A DNA stretch of 64,000 nucleotides, taken from JBHJGO01 sp050331715 (lineage in GTDB: Bacteria > Cyanobacteriota > Cyanobacteriia > Cyanobacteriales > Microcoleaceae). Where the stretch lies: NCBI GenBank assembly GCA_050331715.1, contig JBHJGO010000046.1, positions 1 to 64,000 of the forward strand, read 5' to 3'. Shown here one piece after another: positions 18,444 to 27,061 of the stretch. The translations under genes and the position numbers were made by a program. The notes beneath the pieces were generated by a model that had not been told where the DNA came from, made no database searches, and saw only the letters and a list, made by a program, of their open reading frames with translations. The stretch's first letter is position 1; each line of letters starts with the position of its first letter.

Positions 18444-18482
18444 AAACTCCACATTCTCAAACTCTACATTCTCAAACTCTAC
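18444..18482. repeat. 15-bp tandem repeat overlapping the zwf stop codon
   Basis: The unit AAACTCTACATTCTC occurs about 2.6 times (one C/T difference in the first unit). The last partial unit overlaps the zwf TAG stop at 18479-18481, so the array appears to have grown out of the gene end by slippage. It does not change the reading of Zwf. Confidence 0.85.
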
Positions 18483-20008
18483 AACCGTCGCCAGCGGCGT
18501 CCATCTCGATTGAGCAATAACTCGGCCTCAACGGGTTCCCAGGTTCCTGCTTCATAGAAGGGAATCGCGTCGGGTGGAGCAGGTGCATCCCATGCTTCTA
18601 GAACAGGCGTTAACATCTTCCAGGAGGCTTCCACCTCATCATCACGGGTAAATAGCGTTTGATCGCCGAGCATACAGTCAATTAGCAGTCTGGCGTAGGC
18701 ATCGGTACTGGGCTTACCAAAGGCTGCATCATAGCGAAAGTCCATATCCACCGAACGGGTTCGTAGGGAAGTTCCAGGGGTCTTCACCTCGAATCGCATG
18801 GAAACGCCTTCATTTGGCTGAAGTCTCAGGGCCAGAACATTCGGATTCGCTTGCTTACTGGCGGATTGGAACATCAGGAATGGCACTTCCTTAAACTGAA
18901 TCGCAATTTCTGAAACCTTCTTGGGCATCCGCTTTCCGGTTCTCAAGTAGAAGGGAACGCCCTTCCAGCGCCAGTTATCAACATAAAGTTTCAATGCAGC
19001 ATAGGTGGCTGTGGTGGATTCGGGACTAGCTCCCTCTTCGTCTCGATAGCCTGGAACTTGCTGCCCTTTCATCCAGCCAGCAGTGTACTGACCTCTGACG
19101 GCTGCTTTGTCTAGATTCGTTATGTCGGCCAATCGAGTTGCCTGTACTGCCTTTACCTTTTCTGTCCGGATGGCATCGGCATCCAGAGAGTTTGGCGGTT
19201 CCATAGCCGTGAGGGAGAAAACCTGCATCAGGTGGTTCTGTACCATATCGCGCAAGGCTCCAGCCGTTTCGTAGTATCCCGCTCGACCTTCTAATCCCAC
19301 CGTCTCTGCTACGGTAATTTGAACGTGGTCAACAAACTGACGATTCCACAGGGGTTCAAAAATCGCATTGGCAAATCGGAATACCATCAAGTTCTGGACG
19401 GTTTCTTTGCCGTGGTAGTGGTCGATGCGATAAACTTGCTTCTCATCACAGCCATGCTTCACCACTCTGTTCAAGACCTGAGCAGAACCCAAATCACGAC
19501 CAAAGGGCTTTTCAATGACTAGACGGTGCTTACCGGGGTCTTCCAACATGCCTGCAGCCCCCAACTGTTGGGTTGCTTCCCCAAAGAATCGAGGCGCGAC
19601 GGACAGGTAAAATACTCGATTTCCACGGGTTCCACGTTTCTCATCAAGTTCTGCCAGAAACGCTTTGAGCTTTTGATAACTCTCAGGATCATCCATATTG
19701 CCGGGACAGTAGAACAATCCCTGGGCAAACTCATTCCAGAGTTCTTCCGCTTGCAGGCCTCCCCCAAATTCCTCAACGCCGATTCGCATCTGCTCCCGGA
19801 AATAGTCATGGCTCCAATCACGCCGCGCCACACCAACAATCGTGAGTTCCGGAGGCAGCTTTCGCTCCAAACGCATCTGATAGAGCGCTGGAACCAATTT
19901 ACGTTGTGTCAAATCGCCAGATGCTCCAAAGATGGTCAGGATCTGGGGTTCGGGAACCTTGTCCTGCTGTAGACCGACTCTGAGTGGATTTTCTAATAAA
20001 ACAACCAT
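18479..20008 (-). CDS. zwf: Glucose-6-phosphate 1-dehydrogenase
   Basis: Zwf makes 6-phosphoglucono-lactone and NADPH, the entry to the oxidative pentose phosphate and Entner-Doudoroff routes that support night metabolism. The 509-residue length is normal. The NADP site is FGASGDLTQRKL (G28-L33 core), EKPFG lies near 166-170, and the substrate/catalytic motif is RIDHYHGK at 194-201. C187 and C445 are both present; equivalent cysteines are the reported thioredoxin-sensitive pair in cyanobacterial G6PDH. It lies between tal (525 bp upstream) and opcA. Confidence 0.97.
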   Translation of the reverse strand: MVVLLENPLRVGLQQDKVPEPQILTIFGASGDLTQRKLVPALYQMRLERKLPPELTIVGVARRDWSHDYFREQMRIGVEEFGGGLQAEELWNEFAQGLFYCPGNMDDPESYQKLKAFLAELDEKRGTRGNRVFYLSVAPRFFGEATQQLGAAGMLEDPGKHRLVIEKPFGRDLGSAQVLNRVVKHGCDEKQVYRIDHYHGKETVQNLMVFRFANAIFEPLWNRQFVDHVQITVAETVGLEGRAGYYETAGALRDMVQNHLMQVFSLTAMEPPNSLDADAIRTEKVKAVQATRLADITNLDKAAVRGQYTAGWMKGQQVPGYRDEEGASPESTTATYAALKLYVDNWRWKGVPFYLRTGKRMPKKVSEIAIQFKEVPFLMFQSASKQANPNVLALRLQPNEGVSMRFEVKTPGTSLRTRSVDMDFRYDAAFGKPSTDAYARLLIDCMLGDQTLFTRDDEVEASWKMLTPVLEAWDAPAPPDAIPFYEAGTWEPVEAELLLNRDGRRWRRL

Positions 20009-20532
20009 TTAGCGTTCCTTTCGTTTAATAGCAAGTTCGTCTGTAAACTCTAGATTTGCTCTGGCAAACTTCTTGGGGTTAAGCCTTTCTGAAATTCTGA
20101 GAAAATTCTTTACCTATCCTACAAAACCACCAACCTTTTGGACGCCATATTTGGCCTTCCTCAAAATAACTAAACCTTAAATAACCAAACTCTGATCTCC
20201 AGGAATCTTTAGTTTTTTTTAATAAGAAATTATCGGGTTTTGAGAGATTTTTCGGATGAGAAACACCCGTAATCTGGGGATACCATCGCCCCCTTTTCCT
20301 GAAAGGGCAATGGCCTTCCGAAGGGGAAGGGAGTATAAGCAGAGGAATCCTCAGTTGCTCACGTCTCCTATCTTCTTGAACCTTAAAAATCTGAAAAGGC
20401 TTGTTATCGTCAACCACAGGATGGAACTAGGGGGTTCTGCACCGATCCCACTTAATCCCCCCTCTCTCCAACAAGAAGCCGCTTTGCGCCTGGAGAAAGG
20501 GGGGGAGCTACTGGGTGTTGACCAGATTTCGA
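20009..20532. other. Non-coding spacer between tal and zwf
   Basis: This 524-bp spacer contains no credible gene. Open frames here (for example 20079-20417, minus) have the composition of translated repeat DNA. It carries two hairpin-forming stretches: one near 20281-20332 with CCCCTTTTCC facing GGGGAAGGG, and the stronger 20456-20506 element. It probably holds a zwf promoter that lets zwf-opcA be expressed apart from fbp-tal. Confidence 0.55.
20456..20506. repeat. Palindromic element downstream of tal
   Basis: TCCCCCCTCTCTCCA at the left faces TGGAGAAAGGGGGGGA at the right, forming a stem of about 14 bp around a GC-rich loop containing GAAGCCGCTTTGCGCC. It lies just past the tal stop on the minus strand, so it could end tal transcription, but no U-tract follows. 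Similar CCCCCTCTCTCC / GGAGAAAGGGGG palindromes are common dispersed repeats in cyanobacterial genomes. Confidence 0.6.
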
Positions 20533-21678
20533 CTAACCCACAGGAGTTAACTGTTGGGTCTTCTCCTCTAGGGAACCCATCAGGGATTCAAAGGGCTTGA
20601 TGAACTTATCAATTCCTTCAGTTAATAGCTCATCCATCACCTGATCCAGGTCGATTTCAACGGTGGGATCTTGCAGGCTTGCAATCAACTGATTGGCTTC
20701 TTCAACGTTGGACTCCACCCGATTTTCAACATCACAGTGATCCGCACAGGCATCAATCGTGGAAGGAGGCAGAGTATTGACTGTGTTTGGCCCAATCAGT
20801 TCGTCAACGTACATTACATCGCTGTAGTCAGGATTCTTGGTGCTGGTGCTAGCCCAGAGCAGACGTTGAACACTGGCTCCCTTTGCAGAAAGTGCCTTCC
20901 AGCGGTCGGTTTGGATGATTTTCTTGTATTCCTGATAGGCAACTTTAGCGTTGGCGATCGCAATCTTGCCCTTGATCTTCTCCAACTTAGCCTTCTGATT
21001 CATGTCATCAATTCCAGCCAATTTCTGATCGATCATCTTGTCGATCTTGACATCAATACGGCTGAGGAAGAAGCTAGCAACGGAAGCAATTTTGCTGATG
21101 TCCTGATCTTTTTCAACACGAGCCTCTAATCCTTTGATATAGGCCCAGGCCGTATCGATATAGCTCTGAACGGAGAACAACAGCGTCACATTTACGTTGA
21201 TCCCTTCAGCGATAACTCGTTCCACCGCAGGTAATCCTTCGGGCGTGCCGGGAATTTTGATCATGACATTTTCCCGATCAATTGCCTTGTAGTAGCGGAT
21301 TGCTTCTTGAACAGTACTCTCAGTATCCTGGGCAATCGTAGGAGGAACTTCAATGCTGATGTAGCCATCTAGACCTTCAGTTTGGTCATAAACGGGCTTG
21401 AAAATGTCGCAGGCATTGCGAATATCTTCAAAGACCAGGGATTCATAGATTTCCATCACGGACTTGTTCTGAGAAATTCCCTCAGCGATATCCTTGTCAT
21501 AGATGGCATTTCCTTTGATCGCCTTTTCAAAGATGGCTGGATTGGAAGTGATGCCTCGAATTCCCTTGTCAGTGATCATCTGTTTCAGATCTCCCGACTC
21601 AATCAAATCCCGACTCAGGTTATCCATCCAGATGCTCTGACCTAGATCCTTGATTTCGATCAAATGGTTCGTTGTCAT
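20533..21678 (-). CDS. tal: Transaldolase
   Basis: Transaldolase moves a dihydroxyacetone unit between sedoheptulose 7-phosphate and glyceraldehyde 3-phosphate. The 381-residue sequence is of the longer bacterial/cyanobacterial class. GQSIWMDNLSRDL and ITSNPAIFEKAI lie near the start, the Schiff-base lysine K141 is in NVMIKIPGTPEG, and RLLWASTSTKNPDYSD lies toward the end. Its start is 18 bp downstream of the fbp stop, so it is in one operon with fbp. Confidence 0.95.
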   Translation of the reverse strand: MTTNHLIEIKDLGQSIWMDNLSRDLIESGDLKQMITDKGIRGITSNPAIFEKAIKGNAIYDKDIAEGISQNKSVMEIYESLVFEDIRNACDIFKPVYDQTEGLDGYISIEVPPTIAQDTESTVQEAIRYYKAIDRENVMIKIPGTPEGLPAVERVIAEGINVNVTLLFSVQSYIDTAWAYIKGLEARVEKDQDISKIASVASFFLSRIDVKIDKMIDQKLAGIDDMNQKAKLEKIKGKIAIANAKVAYQEYKKIIQTDRWKALSAKGASVQRLLWASTSTKNPDYSDVMYVDELIGPNTVNTLPPSTIDACADHCDVENRVESNVEEANQLIASLQDPTVEIDLDQVMDELLTEGIDKFIKPFESLMGSLEEKTQQLTPVG

Positions 21679-21696
21679 AATCCTTAGTTGATAGGT

Positions 21697-22758
21697 TTAC
21701 TGTCCTCGGCGTTCTCGATCATTGATAAACGACACCACCAGATCCACATCTTCGGGACTGCCAATGATCAAAGGTGTTCGCTGGTGCAACTTCTCAGGCT
21801 CAAAATCCATGATGGATTGCATTCCCGTTGTTGCTTTGCCCCCTGCTTGTTCGATCAGAAATGCCATGGGGGCGGACTCATAGAGAAGTCGCAGTTTCCC
21901 TTCTGGTTTTTTAACCGTGCCAGGATAGAGAAACACCCCACCCTGATACAAAATTCTGTGAATATCACCCACTAATGCACCGCTGTAGCGTGCCGTATAC
22001 CCTTCATGTCGGTGAACATAACGGGCATAATCTCGAATGGATTCTTCCCACTGCCAGAAGTTTCCCTCATTCACACTGTAGACCGGGCCGTGTTCTGGAA
22101 CCCTGATATTCTCATCGGCGAGAATAAATTCTCCCAGGGACGGATCAAGCGTAAAGGAATGAACCCCTTTGCCAATCGAGTAAACCAGCAACGTACTCGG
22201 CCCGTACAGAATGTATCCCGCCCCAATTTGCTTATGGCCATTCTGCAACAAATCCTTGGCTGTGCCGTCCTCATCAACTCCTTCCTGCTGACGGATGGCG
22301 AAGATGGAGCCAACGTTCAAATTTGTGTCCAGGTTGGATGAACCATCCAGAGGATCGTATAGCAAGGTATAGCGACCGACAGGGCAGTTCTCTGGAATGT
22401 AATAGGGCTTCTCCATTTCCTCAGAGGCCAGACGACAAACCAGGCCACTTTGATGAAAAACAGAAATGAACACCTCGTTGGAATACAAATCCATCTTTTT
22501 GACGGCTTCACCCTGAACGTTTTCCGCCCCTGTGAATCCAAGCGCATCGTCCACCAGACCTGCCCGACTGAGCCGCCGAGCAATTAACTTTCCAGCCAGA
22601 CCAATCCGATTCATCAACGCACTGATATCCTGAGCTTCTGCTGAGAAACTCTGGAGTTGTTGCAGGACGTGACGGGAGAGCGTCGTACAGTCTCGGTCAA
22701 GATACTGACCCTGATCCATTGGATCTGAGGATGCTGGCGGAACTTGTGCTTGTACCAT
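21697..22758 (-). CDS. fbp: Class 1 fructose-1,6-bisphosphatase
   Basis: The enzyme hydrolyses fructose 1,6-bisphosphate in gluconeogenesis; in cyanobacteria the class 1 form is the cytosolic-type enzyme separate from the dual FBP/SBPase. The 353-residue protein has the metal-binding signature YDPLDGSSNLDTNLNVGSIF (shortened at both ends), RYSGALVGDIHRIL and GGVFLYPGT, all normal. It is the first gene of the leftward fbp-tal-(gap)-zwf-opcA cluster. The 290-bp upstream region probably contains the operon promoter. Confidence 0.97.
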   Translation of the reverse strand: MVQAQVPPASSDPMDQGQYLDRDCTTLSRHVLQQLQSFSAEAQDISALMNRIGLAGKLIARRLSRAGLVDDALGFTGAENVQGEAVKKMDLYSNEVFISVFHQSGLVCRLASEEMEKPYYIPENCPVGRYTLLYDPLDGSSNLDTNLNVGSIFAIRQQEGVDEDGTAKDLLQNGHKQIGAGYILYGPSTLLVYSIGKGVHSFTLDPSLGEFILADENIRVPEHGPVYSVNEGNFWQWEESIRDYARYVHRHEGYTARYSGALVGDIHRILYQGGVFLYPGTVKKPEGKLRLLYESAPMAFLIEQAGGKATTGMQSIMDFEPEKLHQRTPLIIGSPEDVDLVVSFINDRERRGQ

Positions 22759-22944
22759 AAATCATCCTTCCTAAGTGTGATGGCATCGAGTGTAAGCGAG
22801 GTTAGACCACAATGTACGTGTCACTCTGTACCTTCTATTTAAAGGACATCTATCTAGAATCGACCAAATTTTAAGCTAACTTTTAGAAGTGGCTTGGTGT
22901 TTTGTAACATCTTCAGGTCTGGTGAGGTAGAGGCTTGGAAGGCT

Positions 22945-22964
22945 ATGGCGCGCTGCGCCGCCAT
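22945..22964. repeat. Short GC-rich palindrome upstream of fbp
   Basis: ATGGCG and CGCCAT are the arms of a 20-nt inverted repeat around CGCTGCGC. GGCGCGCTGCGCCGCC-type palindromes recur in cyanobacterial genomes. It lies between the divergent-looking fbp start and the end of the next minus-strand gene and may form a cruciform or a terminator stem. Confidence 0.5.
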
Positions 22965-23048
22965 CTTTCGCACTCCAGCAGCATTGGAAACGTTGTGTAG
23001 ACAATAGTGAGTATTATCGCTTAATTCTTGAATTATTTTTCTGTCCTT

Positions 23049-23795
23049 TTAGTGAATGGGTTTGTAGAGAACAGTTTTGCCCCGTCGCTGACCTGAATCC
23101 TGCCAGCCTCGTTTTTCCAGGTCTCCAATTCGATTCAAAGTTGCAATGTAGGGCGCTGAAACACGTAAAATCTCAGCTAATTCTTTCGCTGTTTTGAGAA
23201 TTGGCTTGGAATTTGACGTCTCAGAAACAGCAGCTTTAGAAACGGCAGCTTCGGAGTCGGTTGCTTTGGAGTCGGTCAACTCAGAGACAGTTTCCCCTGA
23301 CGACGCTGAAGTCTGGGAATTCTTGAAGATGTTCTCTGGAGCAGTATCCACTGTTGATGAATGTAAGTCCTGGGAATCTGTCTGATTGTTATTAGAGTTC
23401 GGTTTCTCCGTTTCCGAAGCGGGAAAAGTAGTTTGAAGTTTTTGCTCAACTGAACGTTTCAGGTGGAGCTTAAAATAATGTTCGAATAAGCTGGATAGTT
23501 GAACCTCTAGCTTCTGGTCAAGAAACTTCTCAACCTTCTGCTGGACATAGTAACTGACGAGCTGATCCAGACTCGATTCAGAGGGAATGGGTTGTGAAGT
23601 GAAGCTGATTTCTGGTAGATCAGGAGTTGTAGCGGTATCGAGATAGTTCCTAACTAACCTTTCTAAAATGTCTGAGGGTACTGTTCCGTTTTTAACACAT
23701 TGCTGCTGAAGGGCTTGCCATACTTCCCAACTAATCTGGCAAGTCACTTGCATTGGGTGAGTCGTGCTGCTATGGGATTGATCTGCCAAAACCAT
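23049..23795 (-). CDS. Putative DNA-binding protein, RHH-like N-terminus and HTH-like C-terminus
   Basis: The 248-residue protein is not a family I can name. Residues ~15-52 (MQVTCQISWEVWQALQQQCV, then PSDILERLVRNYLD) have the strand-helix-helix pattern of ribbon-helix-helix proteins. Residues ~70-125 are helical and charged. Residues ~127-200 are a Ser/Thr/Glu/Ala-rich linker encoded by a 15-bp minisatellite. Residues ~200-248 (TAKELAEILRVSAPYIATLN) resemble a helix-turn-helix with a wing (RRGKTVLYK). The architecture suggests a two-headed DNA-binding regulator. It lies alone between long gaps. An alternative start is ATG 14 codons in. Confidence 0.55.
   Translation of the reverse strand: MVLADQSHSSTTHPMQVTCQISWEVWQALQQQCVKNGTVPSDILERLVRNYLDTATTPDLPEISFTSQPIPSESSLDQLVSYYVQQKVEKFLDQKLEVQLSSLFEHYFKLHLKRSVEQKLQTTFPASETEKPNSNNNQTDSQDLHSSTVDTAPENIFKNSQTSASSGETVSELTDSKATDSEAAVSKAAVSETSNSKPILKTAKELAEILRVSAPYIATLNRIGDLEKRGWQDSGQRRGKTVLYKPIH
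23209..23298. repeat. 15-bp minisatellite coding for a five-residue repeat
   Basis: Five to six units of 15 bp such as GAAACAGCAGCTTTA, GAAACGGCAGCTTCG, GAGTCGGTTGCTTTG and GAGTCGGTCAACTCA run in phase with the minus-strand gene. They encode pentads of the type ELTDS, KATDS, EAAVS, KAAVS and ETSNS. The period is a multiple of three, so copy number can change without frameshift. Confidence 0.8.
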
Positions 23796-24219
23796 TTACC
23801 TCTGTTCTAGAGTCATAACCTGCAAGTTACATTTAAGCCCACAGACAATTAAGGGTGAAAGGTCGCTCACGAAGTTCAGTAAAACATTAAGTAAAAAGAA
23901 ACCGCTAAAGCGACTTGCCTGAGTTCTCATAAAAATGAACTCTCGTAAAGTGAATTAGGTATTCACGGATATTGACTTAACTTATGAGTTAGTCTAACAG
24001 ATATTTCAGCACAATTCTAATGGGTTAGCTTATTGAGAAAAAGTATTGTTAGTGAGCTATTTTGAGGATCAAAATGCCCCTGACAAACTGAAGGAGAGTA
24101 TTTTTTTACTCGTATAACTAGACCTTTCATGCCTGAAACTCAGCAGGAATTGATCTGTTTCCCTGGACTTGCTAATGCAATTTATTTGCAACTGATCCCC
24201 TTTCTAGTTGCTTAACAGA
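23796..24219. other. Intergenic region without a convincing gene
   Basis: The 424 bp are AT-rich and lie between the starts and ends of two minus-strand genes. A 28-codon plus-strand frame at 24129-24215 begins ATG and is read MPETQQELICFPGL, but has no visible support. No strong hairpin or tRNA is seen. The part next to 23795 is likely to hold the promoter for the RHH-like gene. Confidence 0.4.
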
Positions 24220-24765
24220 TTACTCAAAGCACCGCTCAAGCAGAAAAAAGAGGGGTTGGGGTAGCGTTTTGAAATCCATGACTCCCAGAACAGTATTATT
24301 ATCCACTTGTCTAAAGGCATCATGAATCGGTAAGTAGTCATAGATCATTGTGGCGCTGACCTTGCCTCGGTATTCCATCATTCGCAGTCTTGCCTGGCTA
24401 TCTTCCGTTTTTAGCAACAAATTGACCAACGGAGATAATAGTTGCAAAACATCGTTTTTGAGTACTGGCAACTTCAAGACCCAGTGCATTGCGATGGGAT
24501 GAGGTGCAACCTGGATGATTTTTCCTTCGTAATCCAAAAACAGTAACGGATGAACCGTCTCAGGATCGATGAATTCTTTGCCATACCAGTTTGAAGCTTC
24601 TAGAAGACCATCCATCGGATGGGCGGTGTGAAGCCCCAAGCCCCGCCAGCGACCCAGCATGAAGTCCAGGTCTATAGGTTTCAGGCTGTCAAAGACCTGC
24701 AAGGCCTGCTCAGTTGTTGCTTTACCGATTTCGAGGAATGATGTGGGGGTTTCTGAGGCTGTCAT
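24220..24765 (-). CDS. GXWXG / DUF4334 domain protein
   Basis: ATG 24765 gives 181 residues; a TTG ten codons upstream is less likely. The GXWXG domain covers ~28-85, with LGRWRGLGLHTAHPMDGLLE and NWYGKEF. DUF4334 follows at ~115-175 with LRMMEYRGKVSATMIYDYLP and HDAFRQVDNNTVLGVMD (both shortened). This pair is a recognised small-protein architecture of unknown biochemical function, perhaps lipid- or small-molecule-binding. It is divergently arranged against kaiB with ~190 bp between them, so the two may share a regulatory region. Confidence 0.82.
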   Translation of the reverse strand: MTASETPTSFLEIGKATTEQALQVFDSLKPIDLDFMLGRWRGLGLHTAHPMDGLLEASNWYGKEFIDPETVHPLLFLDYEGKIIQVAPHPIAMHWVLKLPVLKNDVLQLLSPLVNLLLKTEDSQARLRMMEYRGKVSATMIYDYLPIHDAFRQVDNNTVLGVMDFKTLPQPLFFLLERCFE

Positions 24766-24956
24766 TGAAAGAACAAGGTCGATTGTTTCATACAATTGTA
24801 TTGTTCAAGGCGGGTGAAGCTCGTCAACGAATCACTGGGCAGATGTTAGGAGCGATCTATTTTGGCCAGATGCTTGCCAAATCTATGAATAAGTTTACAA
24901 ATTTGCTCAGCTTGCTTTCTGGAAGTTAAGTTTTAGAAACGATTCGGTAACGACCT

Positions 24957-25289
24957 ATGAGTCCTGTGAAGAAAACCTACGTCCTTAAGCTTTATGTTGC
25001 TGGCAATACCCCTAATTCAGTCCGTGCTCTGAAGACACTCAAAGATATTTTGGAGCAGGAATTTCAAGGGGTCTATGCACTGAAAGTGATTGACGTGCTG
25101 AAAAATCCGCAACTGGCTGAAGAGGACAAGATTTTGGCCACTCCAACCTTGTCTAAAATTTTGCCGCCACCTGTTCGCAAGATTATCGGCGATCTGTCGG
25201 ATCGTGAGCGCGTTCTGATCGGCCTTGATCTGCTCTATGAAGAACTGGAGGACAAGGCTATGAATTTGCAAGATAGCCCCAATCATTGA
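24957..25289 (+). CDS. kaiB: Circadian clock protein KaiB
   Basis: KaiB is the thioredoxin-like, fold-switching clock protein that binds the CI ring of KaiC and sequesters KaiA. The 110-residue sequence has KKTYVLKLYVAGNTPNSVRA at the start, then LEQEFQGVYALKVIDVLKNP, ATPTLSKILPPPVRKIIGDL and an acidic C-terminal tail (YEELEDKA). All hallmark segments are present and the length fits. kaiC follows 212 bp downstream. No kaiA is found upstream; the neighbour there is the GXWXG gene on the other strand. Confidence 0.97.
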   Translation: MSPVKKTYVLKLYVAGNTPNSVRALKTLKDILEQEFQGVYALKVIDVLKNPQLAEEDKILATPTLSKILPPPVRKIIGDLSDRERVLIGLDLLYEELEDKAMNLQDSPNH

Positions 25290-25382
25290 AAAACCTCGCT
25301 GAAGATAGAGCGACAAAATTCGTCCCACGTTCCTCACGCAGCGTCATAGATTGCCATAAAGCTGTCTTTAGCCTCTCTATTT

Positions 25383-25411
25383 TTCTCCGAAAGCGCAAGG
25401 CACTATATAAT
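25383..25411 (+). promoter_or_regulatory. Predicted sigma70-type promoter in the kaiB-kaiC spacer
   Basis: TATAAT at 25406-25411 is a perfect -10 hexamer in the sequence CACTATATAATAGGG. The matching -35 position (TTCTCC, 25383-25388, 17-bp spacing) is a weak match. The element lies about 90 bp before the kaiC ATG and would allow kaiC to be transcribed apart from kaiB, as reported in some cyanobacteria. The call rests on motif match and position only. Confidence 0.5.
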
Positions 25412-25501
25412 AGGGTTTCTGTCGCAATCAAAATCTGTAACCTCACAGTGCGTGACTTAGGGCACTTCGGTAACTGAGCACCTGTGTTTCACCCCCCCAA
25501 C

Positions 25502-27061
25502 ATGAGCGAAGTCATTCAAGACGGTAAATCAAGCGGTCGCAAGCTAATTGGTGTTCAAAAGATCCGCACCATGATTGAAGGGTTTGATGACATCAGTCAT
25601 GGTGGAATGCCTCTCGGTCGAACAACTTTAGTCAGTGGGACTTCTGGAACCGGGAAGACCTTGTTTGCGGTTCAGTTTCTCTACAACGGCATTACCTACT
25701 TCGATGAGCCCGGCATCTTTGTCACCTTCGAAGAGTCTCCTAGCGACATTATTAAGAATGCTTCCAGCTTTAACTGGGACTTACAGAATCTGATTGAACA
25801 GGGTAAGCTCTTTATTCTAGATGCCTCTCCCGATCCAGAAGGGCAGGATATTGTGGGTAATTTCGATTTGTCGGCTTTGATCGAGCGAATCCAGTACGCA
25901 ATTCGCAAGTATAAGGCAAAACGGGTCTCGATTGACTCTGTTACAGCCGTGTTCCAGCAGTATGATGCGGCAGGTGTCGTGCGACGGGAGATTTTTCGGT
26001 TGGTGGCCCGTTTGAAGCAGGTCGGGGCAACCACGATTATGACGACTGAACGGGAAGCAGAGTACGGCCCAATTGCTCGGTTTGGGGTGGAGGAATTCGT
26101 TTCCGATAATGTAATGATCTCGCGCAACGTTTTGGAAGGGGAACGTCGCCGTCGCAGTATCGAGATCCTAAAACTGCGGGGAACCACTCACATGAAGGGA
26201 GAATATCCCTTTACGATCACAAATCAAGGCATCAGCATCTTCCCGCTGGGTGCAATGCGCCTAACTCAACGGTCTTCCAATGTGCGCGTTTCTTCGGGGA
26301 ACCCTACTCTGGACGAAATGTGCGGTGGTGGCTTTTTCAAGGATTCGATTATTTTGGCAACGGGAGCTACAGGAACCGGAAAAACCCTGTTGGTCAGCAC
26401 GTTCCTGGAAAATGCCTGCCAAAACAATGAACGGGCAATCCTGTTTGCCTATGAGGAATCCAGGGCGCAGTTACTTCGCAATGCCAGTTCCTGGGGAATC
26501 AACTTTGAGGAAATGGAGCAAAAGGGATTATTAAAAATTCTCTGCACCTATCCAGAATCAGCAGGATTAGAGGATCACCTGCTAATCATCATATCCGAAA
26601 TCTCTGAATTTAATCCCTCACGGATTGCGATTGATTCCCTATCGGCCCTGGCGCGAGGTGTCAGCAACAATTCCTTTCGTCAGTTTGTGATCGGGGTAAC
26701 GGGCTACGCAAAGCAGGAAGAAATTACCGGGTTCTTCACCAATACAACGGATCAATTCATGGGTTCCCACTCCATTACGGATTCCCATATTTCGACCATT
26801 ACTGACACAATTATTATGTTGCAGTATGTGGAAATTCGAGGTCAGATGTCCCGTGCCATCAATGTATTCAAGATGCGAGGTTCCTGGCATGATAAGGGCA
26901 TTCGAGAATACACTATTACCGAAAATGGCCCCCATATTACCGATTCATTCCGTAATTACGAGCGAATTATTAGCGGTTCTCCTACCCGAATCTCTGTAGA
27001 TGAAAAGAGTGAACTGTCTCGGATTATTCAAGGGGTACAAACTGAAGAGAAAGACGTTTGA
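25502..27061 (+). CDS. kaiC: Circadian clock ATPase/kinase KaiC
   Basis: KaiC is the hexameric double-ring clock ATPase that phosphorylates and dephosphorylates itself over a day. I choose ATG 25502 rather than GTG 25484: it gives 519 residues, the length of the S. elongatus protein, and puts the phosphosites at S431 and T432 (in DSHISTITDT), the same numbers as in that species. CI has Walker A GTSGTGKT (46-53) and the paired glutamates in FVTFEESP; CII has GATGTGKT and FAYEESRAQ. The C-terminal A-loop region (RIISGSPTRISVDEKSELSR, shortened) that KaiA binds is intact, so the protein looks KaiA-responsive even though kaiA is not adjacent. Confidence 0.98.
   Translation: MSEVIQDGKSSGRKLIGVQKIRTMIEGFDDISHGGMPLGRTTLVSGTSGTGKTLFAVQFLYNGITYFDEPGIFVTFEESPSDIIKNASSFNWDLQNLIEQGKLFILDASPDPEGQDIVGNFDLSALIERIQYAIRKYKAKRVSIDSVTAVFQQYDAAGVVRREIFRLVARLKQVGATTIMTTEREAEYGPIARFGVEEFVSDNVMISRNVLEGERRRRSIEILKLRGTTHMKGEYPFTITNQGISIFPLGAMRLTQRSSNVRVSSGNPTLDEMCGGGFFKDSIILATGATGTGKTLLVSTFLENACQNNERAILFAYEESRAQLLRNASSWGINFEEMEQKGLLKILCTYPESAGLEDHLLIIISEISEFNPSRIAIDSLSALARGVSNNSFRQFVIGVTGYAKQEEITGFFTNTTDQFMGSHSITDSHISTITDTIIMLQYVEIRGQMSRAINVFKMRGSWHDKGIREYTITENGPHITDSFRNYERIISGSPTRISVDEKSELSRIIQGVQTEEKDV

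Noticed and set aside
20079..20417. 112-codon minus-strand frame in the tal-zwf spacer
   Set aside because: The translation has repeat-derived, low-credibility composition, crosses a hairpin stretch and has no family resemblance.
20671..21129. 152-codon antisense frame in tal
   Set aside because: It is a shadow of the conserved transaldolase gene.
24129..24215. 28-codon frame MPETQQELICFPGL...
   Set aside because: It is too short to judge, with no clear ribosome-binding site or known microprotein match.
24714..24929. 71-codon plus-strand frame upstream of kaiB, considered as a kaiA remnant
   Set aside because: It overlaps the GXWXG gene start antisense and shows none of the KaiA C-terminal motifs.
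25286..25477. 63-codon frame in the kaiB-kaiC spacer
   Set aside because: It overlaps the kaiB stop and the likely kaiC promoter and has no recognisable composition.
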